NCBI GenBank assembly: GCA_900551415.1
Contig: URWB01000113.1
Location: 1 to 7,171 of the forward strand
Source of the DNA: an uncultured Eubacteriales bacterium
Lineage (GTDB): Bacteria > Bacillota > Clostridia > Peptostreptococcales > Anaerovoracaceae
Reading direction: 5' to 3'
Length of the DNA stretch: 7,171 bases
Positions 1 through 6,027 of this stretch are shown here, piece after piece (within the stretch, counting starts at the first letter, position 1; the number at the start of each line of letters is the position of its first letter). The notes under the pieces were generated by a model. That model was not told the DNA's origin and made no database searches. It saw only the letters and a program-made list of their open reading frames with translations. The position numbers were made by a program, and so were the translations under genes.

Positions 1-229
1 TTCGCCGCTTTGCTTGCAGCTCTCCGGCGTTCTGCACTGTCTGTTTTCAAGTTTTACATGAATAATACAACAAGTTTCTGTGCAGTTTCTGTTCGTCAGA
101 CCGAGGTTTTGCCGCAGGCTTCCTTCAGACTCCGCCTCACGACGGACGCACTTGCCCTTAGCTAACAGTTCCTACTGCCAAGCCTGTAGCGGACTTTCAC
201 CGCCAAGTTATTATGCATGCCGAGCGCAC
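1..229 (-). mobile_element. Group II intron, 5' end (class C type), runs off left edge
   Basis: Read on the minus strand, the sequence begins at 229 with GTGCGCTCGGCATG, the GTGYG-type 5' end of a group II intron. It continues with landmarks of domain I known from class IIC introns such as the Oceanobacillus iheyensis one (recalled, not aligned by tool): GGTGAAAGTCC (about 203-193), GGAACTGTTAGC (172-161), GGAGTCTGAAGGAAGCC (138-122), GGCAAAACCTCGGTCTGACGAAC (118-96). Domain I is highly structured and binds the target exon; the catalytic domain V and any intron-encoded reverse transcriptase/maturase would lie left of the window. The insertion point directly abuts the terminator of the lipoprotein gene, as expected for class IIC, which recognises a terminator stem-loop plus a short IBS. 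No reading frame here is believable. What is inferred is that the rest of the intron is intact. Confidence 0.88.
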
Positions 230-280
230 AAAAAATCCCGAAAGTTCCAAAAGAAAGCAGAACTTTCGGGATTTTTTGTG
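227..280 (-). terminator. Intrinsic terminator of the lipoprotein gene, and group II intron target
   Basis: A perfect 21-bp inverted repeat (arms 227-247 and 260-280, 12-nt spacer). Read on the minus strand, GAACTTTCGGGA closes a stem followed by six T (235-230), ideal for Rho-independent termination 18 bases after the lipoprotein stop. The A-tract before the stem mirrors the T-tract, so it could also stop plus-strand transcription. The outermost three base pairs come from the intron's own GTG, so the original terminator was 18 bp plus U-tract. Confidence 0.9.
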
Positions 281-297
281 TTTCTCTGTCAGCAAAT

Positions 298-1452
298 TTA
301 ATCGACGCGTTCAATATAGCCGCTGATCGGCTCCGCATACATCTGCTCGTCGGTCAACGTCTCATAGCGCTTGCCGTCATACACATCGGTAAAACCGTTC
401 GTCGCGCGATAAACTTCGCCGGTTTCGGTGTCATAGACCCTTTCATATCCCAACGTTGCGTCGCTTTGCTTCTGGCTCATGATATCCTGACTCCTGCTGC
501 GTCTTTCCCAGGAATCCATGATCCCGTCCATCGCCGCGTTGAAGTTTTCGCTGATCTGCCGCGCCAAAGCCACCTGCTCATTGCTGCTTTGGTTCGTCGC
601 GCTGACAAAGCTGTCCGAATACTCCAGCGTTTTCATGCATTGGGTCAGCAGCGGCTCCCATTCAATGAAAGTATCCTTCGCAGCTGTAACTGCCATGATA
701 TTATACGCGGAATAATATCCGCCGTCTGCTGTTTTGAGCTGGTAGTTTACGACTGTGCCGTCCGAGATCGCGAAGCTTCCAAAATCGACAACTGAGGCTG
801 CGAACATGCCTTCTCCGGCTTTCCCATCCGCAGTAAAATCCGCGCGCAGCAGCTTGTCACCGAGAGCCTGGCTTCTCAGACTGCTCGTCGAATCAAAGCG
901 CTCCGTGACCGTAAAATCATCGAATGCGGGGAATGTGTAGCCTGCATAGCTGGATTCCATTTTCGACGCGAATTTTGTGTATTTGGAAAATATCCGAAAA
1001 AATCCCTCCGTAGAAGCCTTCTTCAGCACCGGTGCTGCCGCAAACAGCTTCGCCTGTTCGTTTCCCATCTGATAGTTGCGCTCCCATGCCTTTTTTCCCT
1101 CCTGTGAATGCAGCAGGCAATCAGCCTTCAAAAGCAAAAACATCTGATTCAGTGGTTCTTCCGGGTCATACACCCGAATGCTGTGCAGCATGTTCGCGCC
1201 ACCGCTCTCAACCCTCCACCCTTTTGGGATCGTTATGTCAAAGTCTGCGCAGCTGTATGCTTCCGTCTGCGCAGCCTTTGCCGCGGTTTCCGTCACCTTG
1301 ATCCCTTTTTCTGTCTGTGTGGTTTCCGTTCCATCCGGGTTGACGACTGTCTTTTCGCCGCATCCGCTCAAGGTGAGCAGCGCCGCAAGCAGCGCAAACG
1401 TGATGATTTCCCTAAAACTCGTGATTTTCGTTCTTTTTTTGGTTTTTCTCAT
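298..1452 (-). CDS. Secreted lipoprotein of unknown function
   Basis: Predicted 384-residue exported lipoprotein. The N-terminus is strongly basic (RKTKKRTK), followed by a hydrophobic stretch (about residues 16-30) and the lipobox LSGC, with the lipidated Cys at residue 31. The mature protein would be anchored to the outer face of the cytoplasmic membrane. Behind the Cys is a polar linker (GEKTVVNPDGTETTQ), then a globular part; the C-terminal end carries a compact Tyr-rich segment (GYERVYDTETGEVYRATNG) followed by YISGYIERVD-like residues. I recognise no catalytic motif and no named domain. The ATG at 1452 is preferred over an in-frame GTG at 1470 because only the ATG has a proper Shine-Dalgarno. 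It lies downstream of the VOC gene on the same strand (171 bases gap) and may be cotranscribed. Ends in a strong terminator. Confidence 0.85.
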   Translation of the reverse strand: MRKTKKRTKITSFREIITFALLAALLTLSGCGEKTVVNPDGTETTQTEKGIKVTETAAKAAQTEAYSCADFDITIPKGWRVESGGANMLHSIRVYDPEEPLNQMFLLLKADCLLHSQEGKKAWERNYQMGNEQAKLFAAAPVLKKASTEGFFRIFSKYTKFASKMESSYAGYTFPAFDDFTVTERFDSTSSLRSQALGDKLLRADFTADGKAGEGMFAASVVDFGSFAISDGTVVNYQLKTADGGYYSAYNIMAVTAAKDTFIEWEPLLTQCMKTLEYSDSFVSATNQSSNEQVALARQISENFNAAMDGIMDSWERRSRSQDIMSQKQSDATLGYERVYDTETGEVYRATNGFTDVYDGKRYETLTDEQMYAEPISGYIERVD

Positions 1453-1462
1453 CTTCTCTTTT

Positions 1463-1468
1463 CTCCCC
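1463..1468 (-). promoter_or_regulatory. Ribosome binding site deciding the lipoprotein start
   Basis: Minus-strand GGGGAG lies 10 bases before the ATG at 1452. An upstream in-frame GTG at 1470 overlaps this site and has no purine-rich site of its own at useful distance, so the shorter protein is the better call. Confidence 0.65.
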
Positions 1469-1623
1469 ACTTTCTCTGGTTTTCATTTTTCTTCTGCTTC
1501 TGTACGCGTCTCTGCCTGCGCCGTATCCCGCCGGTCATTGGTTCTGGTCATGTGACCTTCTGTCAACGAAGGCATACATGGTTCGCAACGGTCTATTTGC
1601 TTCTGCGCTTTATCGTCATCGCT

Positions 1624-1992
1624 TTAGCGCGTCGGTACGATCTCCATCCAGTAGCCGTCCGGGTCCTCGATAAAGTACACACCGAACTTCGGATTCTCGA
1701 AGCAAACGCAGCCCATCTGTCTGTGCTTTGCCAGCGATGCCTCGTAATCATCGGTACGGAAGCCGATATGGATCTCGTTGTCCCCCAAATTATATGGTTC
1801 CTCACGATCCGCGTACCAAGTCAGTTCCAGCTGGCAGAGGCTGCCCTCCGTTTCCAAAAAAACGATTTTAGAGGAACCGTCCGCCGCCTCAATTCGTCTG
1901 ACCTCTTTTAATCCCAGGGCTTCTTCGTAGAATTTCATGGATTTTTCCAAATCCAGCACGGTGATACAAGTATGATACATGGTGAACTTCAT
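1624..1992 (-). CDS. VOC-family protein, glyoxalase I-like
   Basis: A 122-residue single-module vicinal-oxygen-chelate protein, two beta-alpha-beta-beta-beta halves. Hallmarks are the start MYHTCITVLDLEKSMKFYEEALG, the mid-segment EIHIGFRTDD, and the end FIEDPDGYWMEIVPTR. The four metal ligands of glyoxalase I are all in place: His7, Glu56, His75, Glu117, closely matching the spacing in E. coli GloA (His5, Glu56, His74, Glu122, from memory). This supports metal binding and a glyoxalase/lyase-like activity on a thiol adduct of methylglyoxal; however many VOC proteins with these ligands act on other substrates, and Clostridia often lack glutathione, so lactoylglutathione lyase is only a family-level guess. 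The RBS AGAGGG lies 6 bases before the ATG. Divergent from nfeD, likely sharing the 126-base intergenic region as promoter space. Confidence 0.9.
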   Translation of the reverse strand: MKFTMYHTCITVLDLEKSMKFYEEALGLKEVRRIEAADGSSKIVFLETEGSLCQLELTWYADREEPYNLGDNEIHIGFRTDDYEASLAKHRQMGCVCFENPKFGVYFIEDPDGYWMEIVPTR

Positions 1993-2063
1993 TGCAATCC
2001 CTCTTTCTTATTTCTTAAATATTCTTTATTCTTCTGATATTTGTGGCGTTGCCGCCGCTTAAA

Positions 2064-2072
2064 TGTTATAAT
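2064..2072 (+). promoter_or_regulatory. Extended -10 promoter for nfeD-qmcA
   Basis: TGTTATAAT fits the TGnTATAAT extended -10 of sigma-A promoters and lies 46 bases before the nfeD ATG. No good -35 hexamer is seen at 16-18 bases, which extended -10 promoters tolerate. A TATAAT on the opposite strand (2080-2085) might serve the divergent VOC gene but has a poor -35. Confidence 0.45.
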
Positions 2073-2118
2073 TGAATAAATTATACTACTTTTTGCATGC
2101 TACGAAAAGGGGGATTCT

Positions 2119-2577
2119 ATGATTATATTTGGAATATCAGTCAGTATGATTGTATTCTGGCTTGCGCTGGCACTGATCTTCTTGCTCATCGAAGCGGCCA
2201 CAGCAGGCCTGACGACAATCTGGTTCGCCGGCGGCGCGCTCATCGCGCTTCTAACCGCGCTTTTCGACGCGCCGGTCGCGCTGCAGGTGATTATTTTCTT
2301 CGTTGTATCCATCTGCCTTTTGGTCTTTACACGCAAAATTTTCGTGGAAAAGCTCAAGACCGGCTCCGAAAAAACCAATGTCGACGCGCTGATCGGCACG
2401 AAGGGCATTGTCGTACAGCCGATTCGTCCTTTTGCCGTCGGTCAGGTCAAAGTCAACGGACAGGTTTGGTCCGCGGTTGGCAAGACACCGGAAACAGATA
2501 TTGAGCAAGGCAGAGAAGTCAAAGTTCATGCCATCGAAGGCGTCAAGCTGGTTGTCACCCCAACGCGGCAGGACTAG
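2119..2577 (+). CDS. nfeD: NfeD-like membrane protein (short form)
   Basis: 152-residue short NfeD protein without the ClpP-like serine protease domain of long NfeD. Three closely spaced hydrophobic segments (about residues 9-29, 33-49, 53-71) carry the family's membrane part, with the typical acidic residue after the first helix (LIEAATAGLTTIWFAGGAL). A charged linker (72-88) leads to a C-terminal OB-fold, about 90-148, with the signatures LIGTKGIVV and GQVKVNGQVWSAV. NfeD proteins pair with SPFH/slipin proteins encoded next door, and the OB-fold is thought to bind the partner; here qmcA follows 116 bases downstream on the same strand. Role: membrane microdomain organisation or membrane protein quality control (known of the family; exact job here unknown). 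The RBS AAGGGGG lies 5 bases before ATG. Confidence 0.92.
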   Translation: MIIFGISVSMIVFWLALALIFLLIEAATAGLTTIWFAGGALIALLTALFDAPVALQVIIFFVVSICLLVFTRKIFVEKLKTGSEKTNVDALIGTKGIVVQPIRPFAVGQVKVNGQVWSAVGKTPETDIEQGREVKVHAIEGVKLVVTPTRQD

Positions 2578-2693
2578 CCGCAGCCGGGTACTCATCAAAA
2601 ACCGTTATCACGTACATAGAAGGACATCGGGAACAAAAGCTCTGCAGGCATGAGTCCCGCTGTCACACGAACAAAAAAGAAAGGAAACAGATT

Positions 2694-3590
2694 ATGGGAA
2701 TTATTAAGTTGGTTGTTGTCCTTGTGCTGATCGCGATTGCCATCGGCCTTTTGGTCACGAACATTCGTATTGTGCCGCAGGCAAGAGCCTATGTGGTAGA
2801 ACGTCTGGGGGCTTATCACGGAACCTGGCAGGTAGGTCTGCACTTCAAGGTGCCTCTGATTGACAAAATTTCAAGAAAGGTTTCGCTGAAGGAGAAGGTC
2901 ATTGACTTCCCGCCGCAGCCGGTTATCACCAAGGATAACGTGACGATGGAGATCGATACGGTCATCTATTTCCAGATCACCGACCCGAAGCTCTATACCT
3001 ACGGTGTCGAAAGTCCGATGGATGCCATCGAAAACCTGACCGCGACCACGCTCAGAAATATCATTGGTGAGTTAGAGCTCGACGAGTCTCTGACCAGCCG
3101 CGAACACATCAACTCCAAGATCAGACTCGTGCTCGACGAAGCGACAGACCCGTGGGGTATCAAGATCAATCGTGTCGAAGTCAAGAATATCACGCCGCCG
3201 CGCGACATTCAGACCGCCATGGAAAAGCAGATGAGAGCAGAACGTGAAAGACGTGAAGCCATCCTCATCGCCGAAGGTGAAAAGAAATCCGCGATTCTCA
3301 TCGCGGAAGGTCAAAAAGAGGCTGCAATTTTAGAAGCCGAAGCGAAGAAGCAGACCGCGATCAAGGAAGCGGAAGGTCAGTCCCAGGCGATCCTGATGAT
3401 CAATCAGGCGACCGCCGACGGTCTCAAGCTCATCAAGGACGCGCAGCTTGACGATGCTGTCATCAAGCTCAAGAGTCTTGAAGCCTTCCAGAAGGCTGCG
3501 GACGGGCAGGCGACCAAGATCATCATCCCATCCGAAATCCAGGGCATCGCAGGGCTCGCGGCTTCTGTAAAGGAACTGGTCAAGGACTAA
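2694..3590 (+). CDS. qmcA: SPFH/slipin family protein (QmcA/stomatin-like)
   Basis: 298 residues, close to E. coli QmcA (about 305). Residues 4-22 form the N-terminal membrane anchor, followed by the SPFH (band 7) domain, about 24-180: IVPQARAYVVERLGAYHGTW, PGL-like VGLHFKVPLIDKISRKVSLKE, VITKDNVTMEIDTVIYFQITDP, LRNIIGELELDESLTSRE, and DEATDPWGIKINRVEVKNITPP. A charged coiled coil covers roughly 172-235 and contains four 11-residue repeats (from AILIAEGEKKS at 189). The C-terminus IQGIAGLAASVKELVKD resembles the conserved hydrophobic end of slipins. Such proteins build large oligomeric cages or rafts at the membrane. It follows nfeD, its usual partner, with the RBS AAAGGA 8 bases before the ATG. 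No terminator is evident between the two genes, so they are probably cotranscribed. Confidence 0.94.
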   Translation: MGIIKLVVVLVLIAIAIGLLVTNIRIVPQARAYVVERLGAYHGTWQVGLHFKVPLIDKISRKVSLKEKVIDFPPQPVITKDNVTMEIDTVIYFQITDPKLYTYGVESPMDAIENLTATTLRNIIGELELDESLTSREHINSKIRLVLDEATDPWGIKINRVEVKNITPPRDIQTAMEKQMRAERERREAILIAEGEKKSAILIAEGQKEAAILEAEAKKQTAIKEAEGQSQAILMINQATADGLKLIKDAQLDDAVIKLKSLEAFQKAADGQATKIIIPSEIQGIAGLAASVKELVKD

Positions 3591-3621
3591 CCCCGTTTGT
3601 GTCCTTTGCATGACTCGGAAA

Positions 3622-3703
3622 GACAAAAGCGCGCAGCGAAATCTGGATTTCTGCACGCGCGTGCCTGCCGCGTATGGCAAGCGCTCCAAAAGGAGCTTTT
3701 GTC
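3622..3703 (+). ncRNA. Structured RNA-like element, copy A (3' of qmcA)
   Basis: An 82-nt element beginning 31 bases after the qmcA stop. GACAAAAGC (3622-3630) pairs perfectly with GCTTTTGTC (3695-3703). Inside, CGAAATctggATTTC forms hairpin 1 (3638-3651), then comes ACGCGC (3655-3660), then hairpin 2 TGCC-GCGTAT-GGCA (3666-3679). The GCGC directly after the outer stem (3631-3634) can pair with GCGT in the hairpin 2 loop (3670-3673), a pseudoknot. The same design with different base pairs occurs in copy B at 3858-3942 on the opposite strand. Could be a small RNA, a structured 3' UTR or a repeat element; function unknown and the RNA family not recognised. Confidence 0.5.
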
Positions 3704-3711
3704 TTGATTTT
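3683..3711 (+). terminator. Probable terminator of nfeD-qmcA, inside copy A
   Basis: GCTCC-AAAA-GGAGC (3683-3696) is a short GC-rich hairpin directly followed by TTTTGTCTTGATTTT. The stem is only 5 bp, but it sits at the right place 93 bases after the qmcA stop. Its last two bases also take part in the outer stem of copy A, so terminator and larger fold are linked. Confidence 0.5.
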
Positions 3712-3752
3712 GGGAATGTCCGCGCGATATTTCCTGTATAAGCAATAGAATC

Positions 3753-3840
3753 AAAAGCCTGTATCGTAATTCTTGACGACTCGCCTCGGGATACTGCGTG
3801 TTCCTCCGGAGGACGCCTTGGAATCGGATGCAGGCTTTTT
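3753..3840 (+). terminator. Large terminator-like hairpin with structured apical part
   Basis: AAAAGCCTGTATC (3753-3765) pairs with GATGCAGGCTTTT (3827-3839) over 13 positions with one G-U, then ATTC/GAAT (3769-3772, 3821-3824) after a small internal loop. The apical part contains the palindrome TCCTCCGGAGGA (about 3802-3813) flanked by GCGT and ACGC. Plus-strand T-tract TTTTTATT follows; the minus strand reads GGCTTTTGATT, so it may act both ways between the convergent genes. At 88 nt it is much longer than a simple terminator. Confidence 0.5.
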
Positions 3841-3857
3841 ATTATGTAAAAAATATC

Positions 3858-3942
3858 GACAAAAGCACCTTGCGAAGCGGCACTCATGGGCGAGTGCCAC
3901 GTGCGCGTAGAAATCTCTGATTTCGTTATGCCCACTCTTGTC
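3858..3942 (-). ncRNA. Structured RNA-like element, copy B (3' of the hutD-like gene)
   Basis: Minus-strand relative of copy A, 85 nt. GACAAGAGT (3942-3934) pairs with GCTTTTGTC (3866-3858) with two G-U wobbles. Hairpin 1 is GAAATC-aga-GATTTC (3924-3910), then ACGCGC (3908-3903), then hairpin 2 GGCACTC-GCCCAT-GAGTGCC (3898-3879). GGGC right after the outer stem (3933-3930) pairs with GCCC in the hairpin 2 loop (3891-3888), the same pseudoknot as in copy A but with changed bases. A T-tract (GATATTTTTT) follows at 3857-3848. It starts 99 bases beyond the stop of the hutD-like gene, in the sense direction, so it could lie in that gene's 3' UTR. Function unknown. Confidence 0.5.
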
Positions 3943-4041
3943 CTCTTTTGTTCAAGTTTTGTTTATTTTTTTGTGAGAAACACCTAAAATTTCTGCCGAG
4001 ATCTAAAAGCCGCCGCGCATCCTGCATGAGAAGGGCAGGGA

Positions 4042-5124
4042 CTAATCTTCGCGACCAAGGTATTTACCGCTGTTTTTATATTTTTTTAACAGTTTTTCGA
4101 GCTGCTCGTTTTGTCCTTGCTCGCGCGCGCGAACCTTTTGCTCATACGGCGTCAGCTTGTCGATGTCCTTGATATGCTTACGCACCGGCTTCGGTACAAA
4201 CGCGAAAAAAATCAAGGGTGAAATCAGCAGGCAGTCCACGAGGACCCATCCAAAAAACAGCGTCAACGCCGGCAGCGCCGTCATATGCTCTGCCAAGGAG
4301 AGGGAGAGAATTGCCACAAGTCCCACGAAAAAGACGAGGCTGGTCACAAAATAGCGTTCCAGCTTGCGGATCACGCCGCTGAGCGCCTCGTCATACCAGG
4401 TCCGCTGCAGGCTTTTGCACAGATACCTGGCGCCGCGGAATTGCGTATTGGCAAGAAACACGCAGGCTTTGAAGTCGTCGAAGGTCGCCTTTTCCCGCGG
4501 GATCTCGACCGGAAACAGTTCCTCCTCCATGCCGCTGTAAAAAATCTGCGCGCGAACGGTCACGCCCTCGCCCATGATGCTGTATTCTGCGGTTTCGCCC
4601 ATTTCATATTCGATGACAAAAAGCTGCCCCGGCTGCACCATCTGTGTTTTTTCGCCGATGCTGACCAAAAGATACCCTTCTTTGCAGTAGAGCGCGTGCG
4701 CGCAAAGCGGCAGCGCCGATTCGCAGGTCGAGCCGCACATCTGTTTTTCACTTTGCGGCCGCAGAAGGTCTAAATACCCTTCATTGCCCTTACGCACCAT
4801 CAGGTTGAAATCCGTGACCTTGCCGTAGCTTTTTGTCTTCCACGCACCGTCAAAGCTGTCCTGCTCCAAAGTTTTGAGTTTCGCGACCCGCTCACCGTTG
4901 TACTCCAGGACAACTTCCCCGTCGAGCACCATCAGCACGCGGTCATAATCCGGAAGTCTGGTAAAATCCGATTCGTCTGTTTCTACTGTCGCCGAACTGA
5001 GCCGCCAGATAAACTCTCTGTCGATGTATTTTTGTCCGCGTGGGTAAATGGCAAGCTCCTTCGTTTGTCCGCCCGACCAGGCACTGAGGGTATAGTTTTC
5101 TTCTTTATAAAGGTAGGTTTTCAT
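4042..5124 (-). CDS. HutD/Ves-family protein with C-terminal membrane extension
   Basis: 360 residues. About 1-195 form a HutD/Ves bicupin-like domain: WSGGQTKELAIYPRG (16-30), FIWRLSSATVETDESDFTRLPDYDRVLMVLDGEVVLEYNGE (38-78), DSFDGAW (89-95), DFNLMVRKG (105-113), and a second half from about 140 to 195. HutD/Ves proteins (about 190-200 residues) are linked to histidine use or cold-expressed genes elsewhere; their chemistry is poorly known. The rest is unusual: a linker with helices (about 196-255), membrane segments at about 259-278 and 287-310, and a highly charged tail (311-360). The HutD part is thus probably tethered to the membrane. No hut genes are visible nearby, so histidine catabolism is not supported. 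The start is secured by the RBS GGAG 7 bases upstream and by a clear promoter. It converges on qmcA. Confidence 0.85.
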   Translation of the reverse strand: MKTYLYKEENYTLSAWSGGQTKELAIYPRGQKYIDREFIWRLSSATVETDESDFTRLPDYDRVLMVLDGEVVLEYNGERVAKLKTLEQDSFDGAWKTKSYGKVTDFNLMVRKGNEGYLDLLRPQSEKQMCGSTCESALPLCAHALYCKEGYLLVSIGEKTQMVQPGQLFVIEYEMGETAEYSIMGEGVTVRAQIFYSGMEEELFPVEIPREKATFDDFKACVFLANTQFRGARYLCKSLQRTWYDEALSGVIRKLERYFVTSLVFFVGLVAILSLSLAEHMTALPALTLFFGWVLVDCLLISPLIFFAFVPKPVRKHIKDIDKLTPYEQKVRAREQGQNEQLEKLLKKYKNSGKYLGRED

Positions 5125-5172
5125 AGGCTTTCTCCAAAATCTTCTTTTTTCACAGGCATAGGCTTTAAAAGT

Positions 5173-5200
5173 ATTATATCATATTTTTGGTGTTTTGCAA
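5173..5200 (-). promoter_or_regulatory. Sigma-A promoter of the hutD-like gene
   Basis: On the minus strand, -35 TTGCAA (5200-5195), 16-base spacer, -10 TATAAT (5178-5173) preceded by TGA, i.e. also an extended -10. It lies 48 bases before the ATG at 5124. Confidence 0.7.
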
Positions 5201-5321
5201 CGCGCGGCGCTTCAGCGTTTCAACAAGATTTACGCACTTTTTTCAAATTTTTTCCACGAAGTCTTCTGCTTTGTACCACGTGTTTCGCACATATCCGATG
5301 TATGATAAATCCATCACAAAC

Positions 5322-5329
5322 AAGGAGGG
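5322..5329 (+). promoter_or_regulatory. Strong RBS fixing the start of the vtc remnant
   Basis: AAGGAGGG lies 8 bases before the ATG at 5338. The same frame stays open well upstream (to about 5032), so this site is what decides the start. Confidence 0.85.
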
Positions 5330-5337
5330 CAAGCACC

Positions 5338-6027
5338 ATGCAGACACATACAGACACCAGATCGCCGCTGACGCGGGAAAGCACCGCGCGGATCATAAGA
5401 TCAGATGCGCCGGCAAAGCCGAACGCACGTCTTCCTCAAACTACGATGCCGCGGGCAGCAGACCGGCCTGCAAAGTATCGCCATGAATACAAATACGAGA
5501 TTTCTCTCTTTGATTTTTTCTCGCTCACGCGCATGCTGCGCACGATCATGCAGCCGGACCCGCACGCGGATCAGGATGGACAATACCTGATTACCAGCCT
5601 GTACTTCGACAACTGTTTCGACAAGGCTCTGCGCGAAAAAAGAGATGGTCTCAATCAACGGGAAAAATTCCGTCTTCGCTATTACGGCAGCGCACCCGAA
5701 AAGGTTTTTTTGGAGAAAAAGCAAAAACACGCGGGTCTTTGTCTCAAAAGCGCGGCACCGCTCACGCTCGCCGAGTGCAAGCTGCTTCTTGCCGGACAGC
5801 GTGATTGGATGCTCGCACAAAGCGAGCGGCCGCTGCTGGCGGAACTGGCGTTCAAAGCGCGGACACAGCTGCTGCGTCCATGCTTAAGGAGACCGTCGCG
5901 CTTCGCGCGGCAAGCGTACAGGGGCAGCTCGACGGCAGTATTCCATCCACGCGCGACGGACAGTCCGAAGACAGCAGCAATCTGCTTGATGTCTCCAGCA
6001 TCGACCTCTCCGTCATGGGCGTTATGA
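5338..6027 (+). pseudogene. VTC-domain (polyphosphate polymerase-like) gene, 3' end lost
   Basis: The first 181 codons (5338-5880) encode a VTC domain of the polyphosphate polymerase family (CYTH/TTM-type tunnel fold), preceded by about 45 poorly conserved, basic residues. Clear motifs: YRHEYKYEIS (47-56), LITSLYFDNCFDKALREKRDGLNQREKFRLRYYG (84-117), FLEKKQKHAGLCLKSAAPLT (124-143), and PLLAELAFKARTQLLRP (165-181). In intact homologues the chain goes on after LLRP with further strands including acidic and basic active-site residues. Here homology stops at 181 and the frame runs on for 48 residues of nonsense, rich in Arg/Ser/Pro, to a stop at 6025-6027. From about 5880 a different frame encodes a CotH-like C-terminus. 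The product is therefore probably inactive. RBS and start are intact, so the gene may still be expressed. An assembly error is an alternative explanation. Confidence 0.8.

Noticed and set aside
80..301. Open frame of 73 codons on the plus strand
   Set aside because: Lies antisense across the group II intron and terminator; no RBS, odd composition. Such small ORFs are common mis-annotations of this intron's 5' region.
1534..1566. Possible minus-strand promoter with TTGACA (1566-1561) upstream of the lipoprotein gene, and the inverted repeat GGTCA-TG-TGACC (1546-1557)
   Set aside because: No acceptable -10 hexamer at 16-18 bases, and the 5-bp repeat is short enough to be chance.
1108..1911. 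Plus-strand frame of 267 codons opposite the lipoprotein and VOC genes
   Set aside because: Runs antisense to two genes with clear signals (lipobox; VOC metal ligands), with Phe/Cys/Arg-rich nonsense.
3330..3935. Minus-strand open frame of about 200 codons covering the end of qmcA and the structured intergenic region
   Set aside because: Antisense to the well-supported qmcA coiled coil and continuing through hairpins; Arg/Ser/Leu-rich with no motif and no RBS.
3858..3942. Self-cleaving ribozyme (twister-like), suggested by the pseudoknot and ATAACG and GCAAGG in copy B
   Set aside because: Copy A lacks the ATAACG segment and the order of conserved parts does not fit the twister consensus I know.
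4021..4039. CCTGC...GCAGG hairpin just after the hutD-like stop as its terminator
   Set aside because: Only 5 bp with no adjacent T-tract on the minus strand; the structured elements further on are better candidates.
5271..5310. Possible promoter of the vtc remnant: TTGTAC (5271) and TATGAT (5301)
   Set aside because: Spacer of 24 is too long and no better -35 is seen; TATGAT alone is not enough to call it.
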